The notes below the pieces were generated by a model, which saw only the letters and a list, made by a program, of their open reading frames with translations, was not told the origin of the DNA and did not search any database. Below are positions 57,558 to 64,000 of a stretch of 64,000 nt of DNA, piece by piece (within the stretch, counting starts at the first letter, position 1; every line of letters begins with the position of its first letter). Made by a program: the position numbers and the translations under genes. The stretch comes from Rebecca billardiae RCC1528 (taxonomy: Eukaryota > Haptophyta), in the NCBI GenBank assembly GCA_965240325.2, contig OZ251255.1, positions 124,001 to 188,000 of the forward strand, in the 5' to 3' direction.

Positions 57558-58601
57558 TTCAATAAGGCGACGACGGCGGGACCGCGCCCGCCGGTCGCGC
57601 GCCATATCAGTCCATCGGCCGTGAAACGACGCTGCCACCGACTAGTGCGCCGCGGGGTCCAGGCTCCAGCCGGCAGTTGCCGCGCAGCACGCTGCCGCCG
57701 AGAATGCCGTCGTCGCCGTGAGAAGTCGCGCGTGCGGCATCCGAAGTGTGGCGTCAGTCCGAGACTCAGACAGCGCAGCGTCGTCACTCGGATCGGATTA
57801 GCCAGCATCATGAAGCCGCAGTAGTGTCAGTGTGTCACGGCGGATCTGCGGCCGACAGATCGTCATCGTCATCAGTAGCAGCATGCCGCCACTCGATCAT
57901 CCGGTACGTCGGCGGCGGCTTAGGCGGTCTTTACTCGTACTATACCGGGACAGGAGACGACGCGGGTAGTAACCGCTGCTATAGCCAATATCTCTCGGGA
58001 GGCGCCCCGGACTGGAGCGCCTATATATATCGGTCAGCCGACCCGGCGCACGGTGGCCCCCGGCCGCGAGTGCCGCCCGGCGACAGCGGCGGCCTGACGG
58101 CCGGGCCCGGGGGCGGCGGGCCCGACTCGGTGGCACCGTGTGAGCGGCGGGGCGTGACCGTATTCACATGCACTACGGCCACTAGGTCACTTACACGACG
58201 GCGACGTGACTTATGTGACGGCGCTCGTCAGTCTCAGCAACTAGCAGTGCGCCGCAGCCTGCCCGCTGAGCCTCGGGCGCAATCGCAGGCGCCGGCCAGA
58301 CTGAACCGCGTACGTACAGTCGTGCGCTGTACGTCATATGCTGATGCGACTCGGCCCGGTTGCGGCGCAGGCGGTCAGCCCGCGGGCACCAGACGAGTGC
58401 TGTATCCGATCGACTGACGAGTAGATGGATGGCGGCCGACGCCGCGCAGAAGGCGCAGCAGATGCCATGCGGATCCGGGCCGCGGCAGCCGGCAGCGCGC
58501 GCCGCCAGCGCGCTGAGGCGCGCCAGGTCGTCCGCGGCGGCGCCGGCCACGCCGGCCGGTTGGCGGGCGCGCGCGCGGCGCTGGCTGCGTGGGCCTAGCC
58601 G
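57558..58601. other. Convergent spacer between oxidoreductase and NUP62 fragment (unit 1)
   Basis: About 1.04 kb between two 3' ends. A 224-codon frame (57746-58417) has no family motif and is probably chance. There is a short AT island (gcctatatatatcgg near 58020) and two palindrome-like GC stretches. The same spacer recurs as 61366-62410 with small indels. Confidence 0.6.
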
Positions 58602-59546
58602 CTAGCGCGCGCCAGCGTGCTGCCGCAGCTGCGCCACCTCCAGCTGCAGCTCGCGCGAGCGGCCGTCCACCCACTGCAGCGCGCCCAGGTGCGCGTCGAG
58701 CACGCGCACGAGCTGGGAGAGCTCGGAGCCGCCGCCCAGCCCGCCGCCGAGCGCGTCGGCGGCCGCGGCGTCGGCCGCCGAGCCGCCGGCGCCGCCGTCG
58801 TGGCCGGAGGCGCTGCCCGCGCCGCCGGCGGCGCGCGCCGCGCCGCCCGCGCGCCGGTTGAGCGCGCCGATCGCGGCGGCGAGCAGCCGCGCGCTCTCCG
58901 CGAGCTCCGCGTCCGTCTCCTCCGCCAGCCGGTACGCGGCCTGCGGGGTAGGGGTAGGGTTAGGGGTAGGGTTAGGAGCAGGGGTAGGGTTGGGGGCGGA
59001 GGGCCATGTCGAGAGGGGGCTGTGGTGAGGCGCGCGCGGGCGAGGCGTGGGCGCGCGGTGCACGCCCTCCCCACCCTCGGCCCGACGGCGCGGCCGAAGC
59101 ACCGGGCACACGCGCGGCGCGCGCGCAGGCCGGGCGCTTTGCACTGCGCTGCGCTCGCTCACCGCGCGCTCGACGGCGGCCGCCTCGCCCTCGAGCGAGA
59201 GCTCGCGCTCCACCGCGCCCTCGAGCTTGGTCAGGTGGTCGTGCAGCGCGTCCTGATGCTCAAGCACAAGCTCGAGCTCGGCGTCGAGCTCGTCCTGCGC
59301 CTCGCGCACCTGCAGGGGGGCACGCGCGGGTCGTGTGTCGCGCTCGGCGGTGGGCGCGCGTGCGCACACGCGCGCGCGCCGCCACCGAGGCGCGCACAGT
59401 CCGGGCGCACAGTCCGGGGGGACGGACGCAGCGGCGCGCGGCGCGCCCGCACGCGCCGCACCCGTAGCACGTCCTCGTGCAGCGACACGATGGTGGCGCG
59501 GTTGGCCGCGATGGCCGAGTCCCACGCGCGCAGCTGCGCCGCCTGC
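58602..59546 (-). pseudogene. NUP62: Nucleoporin NUP62, C-terminal exons only (truncated copy, unit 1)
   Basis: Three minus-strand exons, 59546-59462, 59309-59163 and 58940-58602, with all phases consistent. They encode the Nsp1_C coiled-coil end of NUP62: AAQLRAWDSAIAANRATIVS, then VREAQDELDAELELVLEHQ, and after the last intron AAYRLAEETDAELAESARLL and LVRVLDAHLGALQWVDGRS. These match the human pattern (NAWD, then QKRLDQELDFIL, YKLAENIDAQL and ILNAHMDSLQWID). In the known complex this region forms the NUP62-NUP58-NUP54 coiled coil of the nuclear pore central channel. Everything upstream (the FG-repeat region) is missing, because the duplication junction (about 59550) falls just before the first of these exons. 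A full gene may exist beyond the last unit. Whether this fragment is transcribed is unknown. Confidence 0.88.
58943..58998 (+). repeat. Telomere-like GGGTTAGGGGTA repeats inside a NUP62 intron (unit 1)
   Basis: The plus strand reads gcggggtaggggtagggtta and continues with ggggtagggttagg, gcaggggtagggtt: a mix of GGGTTA and GGGGTA units over about 55 bp. It sits at the 3' end of intron 58941-59162, so in the transcript it is C-rich and forms the polypyrimidine tract (…taccccgcag). The gene, not a telomere, explains its place. Confidence 0.8.
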
Positions 59547-59772
59547 CTGCAGCAAGGTAAGCGTCCGCAGAGCGATCAAACATCGGGCGCGCAGCATCGT
59601 TGCGCCATCCTCTTCCATTGCACGAGCGCTGCTGGACGAGGTAAACGTCGTCACGCTCGTGGCAGATGCGCTGCGCTTCATGTGCCTGCTCGAGCAGCGC
59701 GTGCCCACCCTCGATCGCGAGTGGCACACGCTCCTGCACTGCGCGCGCGCGCACCGCACCGAGAGCTCCTGA
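59335..59772 (+). other. Chimeric reading frame across the duplication junction (unit 1/unit 2)
   Basis: A 145-codon frame runs through antisense NUP62 sequence, crosses the junction at about 59551-59556, and continues in frame into the tail of the unknown gene (VSVRRAIKH...TESS). The junction itself has acceptor-like ctgcctgcag followed by aag|gtaagc. No evidence of expression can be seen; the same frame recurs at 63144-63581. Confidence 0.3.
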
Positions 59773-60267
59773 TACCGCCTGATGGCCGAACGTGCGAGTG
59801 CCGGACCTGGCGCGCGGAGCGGCGAGCGCCGACGAGCGCTTGGACCTGGACGCGCTGTTGCGCAGCGTGGCGGCCGTGCACGACGCCGACGCGACCTTCG
59901 CGAACCCGCTGGGGAAATATTGCGACAGCACTGGCACGGCCCGCCGACCCCCCCGCCCGCCAGGGCAGAGTTTACTGTTCTTTGTGCAGTGTTGGATGGC
60001 GTCAATCACGCCTTAACCAAGTGTGCACGTTAAAACATAGTATAAACTGTAGTTGTTACGAGCCCCATGAACAGTGATCAGTACCCGCGCTTACCCTGAT
60101 ATATATATATGGCATGTCGTCAGGGTTGATATATGGTGATGCCAAGCCGAACGATTTCATGCGCGATGTGCGCTGAATCCGCTGATAATCCTGATATCAT
60201 CCAGGACGGCGCCGGATCTCCGCCGCCGGGAAAGCGCAGCGCAGCGGCCTAGCCAACTCCCACCGTG
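59773..60267. other. Spacer upstream of the second oxidoreductase copy
   Basis: Copy of 55967-56459 with one TA insertion near 60040 (catagtataaactg). Confidence 0.6.
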
Positions 60268-61365
60268 ATGCGGCAGGTGCGCGCTCTTCGGGCGCACACG
60301 TACGGCGATGCCCGGGATGTCCTGGACGTGAGCAGGGTCCCCGCTCCGACGCGCGCATCGCCGGGCGAGGTGCTCGTTCTCGTCGCATGTGCCTCACTCC
60401 GCGTGGCTGACACGTTTCTGCTCACGGGCAAGCACCCAATGTCACCGCCGGTGCCGTACACGCCTGGCCATGATGCGGCCGGTGTCGTGGCGGAAGTCGG
60501 CGCGGGCGTTACACATGTGAGCGTCGGCGATCGTGTGTGGCTCTGCGGCGCTTCGAGTGGCGCGTGTGCCGAGCTGTGCGTGTGTGACGCCAACCGTGTG
60601 CATGCGCTGCCTGAACACGTGACTTTTGCCGAGGCGGCTGCGATGCCAACGCCGCTGCTCACAGCGCATCGTGCGCTGTTCACCAAGGCGCGTGTGCGGC
60701 CTGGCGAGACTATCTTGGTGCACGGTGCGTCGGGGGCTACCGGCCTAGCCGTCGTCACGCTCGCTGCCGCGCACGGCTGCGAAGTCGTGGGGACGGCATC
60801 CACGCCCGAGGGATCGCGAGCCGTGCGCGCCGCAGGTGCCAAGACCGTGCTTGACCACTCGCAGTGGCGTGAGCCCGACCAGCCGATCAGCCTGCCGCTG
60901 GGCGTGCACCCGACGCTGGTCATCGAGATGGCGGCCCACGCCAACCTGCAGAAGGCGGTGGAGGCTGTCGCGCAGGGCGGGCACGTGCTCGTCATCGGCT
61001 CTCACGGCTCACTCGACTTCAGCCCTCGAGCGCTCATGAACCGCGAGGCAACTGTGAGCGGCATGATGGTGCACCACGCATCCGACCAGGAGTACCGCAG
61101 CGCAGTGAACGACGTGCAGGCGCTGATCGCGCGACCGGGTGCAATCGTGCTGCCCCGCGTCGAGGCCGAGTACCCGCTGGAGGAGGCCATCGCTGGCTTC
61201 GACCGCGTGCAGAAGCGAATTGGCCCGCCTGGCTCTTCTGGGCGTGTCGTGCTGCGCGTGCACTCAGATGAGGAGATGGGGAGCGTCGCAGCCACATACT
61301 TGGCCGCCGCCAGTGCTGGCATGCAGCCATCACACGCCAGCACGGCGGCGCGCAATAAGCAGTGA
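60268..61365 (+). CDS. Quinone oxidoreductase-like MDR protein (copy 2)
   Basis: 365 aa, starting at the equivalent ATG. The only difference found from the copy at 56460-57557 is G to A at 60661, which changes PLLAAHRAL to PLLTAHRAL. The substitution lies in the helix before the Rossmann fold, outside the GASGATG nucleotide motif. The promoter spacer is duplicated as well, so both copies are probably functional and should raise dosage. That is inference. Confidence 0.9.
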   Translation: MRQVRALRAHTYGDARDVLDVSRVPAPTRASPGEVLVLVACASLRVADTFLLTGKHPMSPPVPYTPGHDAAGVVAEVGAGVTHVSVGDRVWLCGASSGACAELCVCDANRVHALPEHVTFAEAAAMPTPLLTAHRALFTKARVRPGETILVHGASGATGLAVVTLAAAHGCEVVGTASTPEGSRAVRAAGAKTVLDHSQWREPDQPISLPLGVHPTLVIEMAAHANLQKAVEAVAQGGHVLVIGSHGSLDFSPRALMNREATVSGMMVHHASDQEYRSAVNDVQALIARPGAIVLPRVEAEYPLEEAIAGFDRVQKRIGPPGSSGRVVLRVHSDEEMGSVAATYLAAASAGMQPSHASTAARNKQ

Positions 61366-62410
61366 TTCAATAAGGCGACCGGCGGGACCGCGCCCGCCGG
61401 TCGCGCGCCATATCAGTCCATCGGCCGTGAAACGACGCTGCCACCGACTAGTGCGCCGCGGGGTCCAGGCTCCAGCCGGCAGTTGCCGCGCAGCACGCTG
61501 CCGCCGAGAATGCCGTCGTCGCCGTGAGAAGTCGCGCGTGCGGCATCCGAAGTGTGGCGTCAGTCCGAGACTCAGACAGCGCAGCGTCGTCACTCGGATC
61601 GGATTAGCCAGCATCATGAAGCCGCAGTAGTGTCAGTGTGTCACGGCGGATCTGCGGCCGACAGATCGTCATCGTCATCAGTAGCAGCATGCCGCCACTC
61701 GATCATCCGGTACGTCGGCGGCGGCTTAGGCGGTCTTTACTCGTACTATACCGGGACAGGAGACGACGCGGGTAGTAACCGCTGCTATAGCCAATATCTC
61801 TCGGGAGGCGCCCCGGACTGGAGCGCCTATATATATCGGTCAGCCGACCCGGCGCACGGTGGCCCCCGGCCGCGAGTGCCGCCCGGCGACAGCGGCGGCC
61901 TGACGGCCGGGCCCGGGGGCGGCGGGCCCGACTCGGTGGCACCGTGTGAGCGGCGGGGCGTGACCGTATTCATAACATGCACTACGGCCACTAGGTCACT
62001 TACACGACGGCGACGTGACTTATGTGACGGCGCTCGTCAGTCTCAGCAACTAGCAGTGCGCCGCAGCCTGCCCGCTGAGCCTCGGGCGCAATCGCAGGCG
62101 CCGGCCAGACTGAACCGCGTACGTACAGTCGTGCGCTGTACGTCATATGCTGATGCGACTCGGCCCGGTTGCGGCGCAGGCGGTCAGCCCGCGGGCACCA
62201 GACGAGTGCTGTATCCGATCGACTGACGAGTAGATGGATGGCGGCCGACGCCGCGCAGAAGGCGCAGCAGATGCCATGCGGATCCGGGCCGCGGCAGCCG
62301 GCAGCGCGCGCCGCCAGCGCGCTGAGGCGCGCCAGGTCGTCCGCGGCGGCGCCGGCCACGCCGGCCGGTTGGCGGGCGCGCGCGCGGCGCTGGCTGCGTG
62401 GGCCTAGCCG
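61366..62410. other. Convergent spacer, unit 2
   Basis: Copy of 57558-58601 with a 2-bp deletion near 61379 and a 3-bp insertion near 61972. No gene seen. Confidence 0.6.
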
Positions 62411-63355
62411 CTAGCGCGCGCCAGCGTGCTGCCGCAGCTGCGCCACCTCCAGCTGCAGCTCGCGCGAGCGGCCGTCCACCCACTGCAGCGCGCCCAGGTG
62501 CGCGTCGAGCACGCGCACGAGCTGGGAGAGCTCGGAGCCGCCGCCCAGCCCGCCGCCGAGCGCGTCGGCGGCCGCGGCGTCGGCCGCCGAGCCGCCGGCG
62601 CCGCCGTCGTGGCCGGAGGCGCTGCCCGCGCCGCCGGCGGCGCGCGCCGCGCCGCCCGCGCGCCGGTTGAGCGCGCCGATCGCGGCGGCGAGCAGCCGCG
62701 CGCTCTCCGCGAGCTCCGCGTCCGTCTCCTCCGCCAGCCGGTACGCGGCCTGCGGGGTAGGGGTAGGGTTAGGGGTAGGGTTAGGAGCAGGGGTAGGGTT
62801 GGGGGCGGAGGGCCATGTCGAGAGGGGGCTGTGGTGAGGCGCGCGCGGGCGAGGCGTGGGCGCGCGGTGCACGCCCTCCCCACCCTCGGCCCGACGGCGC
62901 GGCCGCAGCACCGGGCACACGCGCGGCGCGCGCGCAGGCCGGGCGCTTTGCACTGCGCTGCGCTCGCTCACCGCGCGCTCGACGGCGGCCGCCTCGCCCT
63001 CGAGCGAGAGCTCGCGCTCCACCGCGCCCTCGAGCTTGGTCAGGTGGTCGTGCAGCGCGTCCTGATGCTCAAGCACAAGCTCGAGCTCGGCGTCGAGCTC
63101 GTCCTGCGCCTCGCGCACCTGCAGGGGGGCACGCGCGGGTCGTGTGTCGCGCTCGGCGGTGGGCGCGCGTGCGCACACGCGCGCGCGCCGCCACCGAGGC
63201 GCGCACAGTCCGGGCGCACAGTCCGGGGGGACGGACGCAGCGGCGCGCGGCGCGCCCGCACGCGCCGCACCCGTAGCACGTCCTCGTGCAGCGACACGAT
63301 GGTGGCGCGGTTGGCCGCGATGGCCGAGTCCCACGCGCGCAGCTGCGCCGCCTGC
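62411..63355 (-). pseudogene. NUP62: Nucleoporin NUP62, C-terminal exons only (truncated copy, unit 2)
   Basis: Exons 63355-63271, 63118-62972 and 62749-62411, shifted by 3,809 bp from unit 1 with the same splice sites and frame. The one base change noted, in the intron near 62906, does not touch the exons. As in unit 1, the 5' part of the gene is cut off by the junction, here at about 63360. The telomere-like intron tract is also present (about 62752-62807). Confidence 0.88.
62752..62807 (+). repeat. Telomere-like repeats inside a NUP62 intron (unit 2)
   Basis: Same GGGTTA/GGGGTA mix as at 58943-58998, unchanged. Confidence 0.8.
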
Positions 63356-63365
63356 CTGCAGCAAG

Positions 63366-64000
63366 GTAAGCGTCCGCAGAGCGATCAAACATCGGGCGCG
63401 CAGCATCGTTGCGCCATCCTCTTCCATTGCACGAGCGCTGCTGGACGAGGTAAACGTCGTCACGCTCGTGGCAGATGCGCTGCGCTTCATGTGCCTGCTC
63501 GAGCAGCGCGTGCCCACCCTCGATCGCGAGTGGCACACGCTCCTGCACTGCGCGCGCGCGCACCGCACCGAGAGCTCCTGATACCGCCTGATGGCCGAAC
63601 GTGCGAGTGCCGGACCTGGCGCGCGGAGCGGCGAGCGCCGACGAGCGCTTGGACCTGGACGCGCTGTTGCGCAGCGTGGCGGCCGTGCACGACGCCGACG
63701 CGACCTTCGCGAACCCGCTGGGGAAATATTGCGACAGCACTGGCACGGCCCGCCGACCCCCCCGCCCGCCAGGGCAGAGTTTACTGTTCTTTGTGCAGTG
63801 TTGGATGGCGTCAATCACGCCTTAACCAAGTGTGCACGTTAAAACATAGTATAAACTGTAGTTGTTACGAGCCCCATGAACAGTGATCAGTACCCGCGCT
63901 TACCCTGATATATATATATGGCATGTCGTCAGGGTTGATATATGGTGATGCCAAGCCGAACGATTTCATGCGCGATGTGCGCTGAATCCGCTGATAATCC
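63366..64000. other. Start of a third duplication unit, cut by window end
   Basis: Repeats the tail of the unknown gene and the promoter spacer of the oxidoreductase. It matches unit 2, including the TA insertion. The window ends about 75 bp before the expected third oxidoreductase ATG. Confidence 0.9.

Larger units (their letters stand above)
55751..64000. repeat. Tandem segmental duplication, unit about 3.8 kb, two full copies plus a partial third
   Basis: The sequence starting gtaagcgtccgcagagcgat occurs at 55751, 59557 and 63366. Unit 1 is 3,806 bp and unit 2 is 3,809 bp; unit 3 is cut by the window end. Differences seen between units 1 and 2: a TA insertion near 60040, G to A at 60661 (Ala to Thr in the oxidoreductase), a 2-bp deletion near 61379, a 3-bp insertion near 61972, and A to C near 62906. 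The start of unit 3 also has the TA insertion. Upstream of copy 1 the sequence is ...cagcgaagcaag. Upstream of copies 2 and 3 it is ...gcctgcctgcagcaag. The shared agcaag is microhomology at the breakpoint. Confidence 0.97.

Noticed and set aside
57746-58417. 224-codon frame in the spacer, present in both duplication units
   Set aside because: Conservation only reflects the recent duplication. The translation has no domain and lies between two convergent 3' ends.
58943-58998. A true telomere end or chromosome terminus
   Set aside because: Only about 55 bp of mixed units, inside an intron, present twice at the same place in both duplication units.

Overview
The window is nuclear DNA of a very GC-rich eukaryotic alga. 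I infer a haptophyte, or possibly another alga with a complex red-type plastid. Reasons: extreme third-position GC; spliceosomal introns of about 110-570 bp with mostly GTGCG donors; a nuclear plastid-type sigma-70 factor whose N-terminus looks like a signal peptide plus transit peptide; and an EF-hand gene of a type I associate with haptophytes and dinoflagellates. The exon models below were derived by hand. In every main model the phases match across each junction and the CDS total divides by three.

Layout. (1) <1-24098 (+): one uninterrupted giant reading frame, open at the left edge. It has at least 33 copies of a 390-bp Ser-Pro-rich repeat, then IPT/TIG, REJ/PKD-like, GAIN-like, EGF-like and GPS modules, and membrane segments: a polycystin-1-like receptor on a very long hydroxyproline-type stalk. 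(2) 24869-25636 (+): proteasome assembly chaperone PSMD9/Nas2. (3) 27385-32760 (-): five-exon EF-hand protein. (4) 33314-35333 (+): three-exon plastid sigma factor, divergent from gene 3. (5) 36655-40890 (+): three-exon BUBR1/MAD3-like checkpoint protein with an ABBA-KEN-ABBA cassette. (6) 41704-54556 (+): eight-exon channel of 3,625 aa carrying two complete S1-S6/CNBD/ankyrin modules in one chain. (7) 55751 to the window end: a tandem duplication with a unit of about 3.8 kb. It holds the 3' part of an unknown gene, a complete quinone-oxidoreductase-like gene, and the 3' exons of NUP62 on the minus strand. Two full units and the start of a third are visible.

The genes form no operon-like pathway; this is an ordinary eukaryotic neighbourhood of unrelated functions. 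The unusual material is the giant stalked receptor, the two-module channel (one half has a GYG filter, the other does not), an exon of that channel flanked by complementary (GT)n and (CA)n introns, the BUBR1 motif array, and the recent tandem duplication with both ends inside genes. Most other long open frames on both strands are by-products of GC-rich sequence lacking stop codons.
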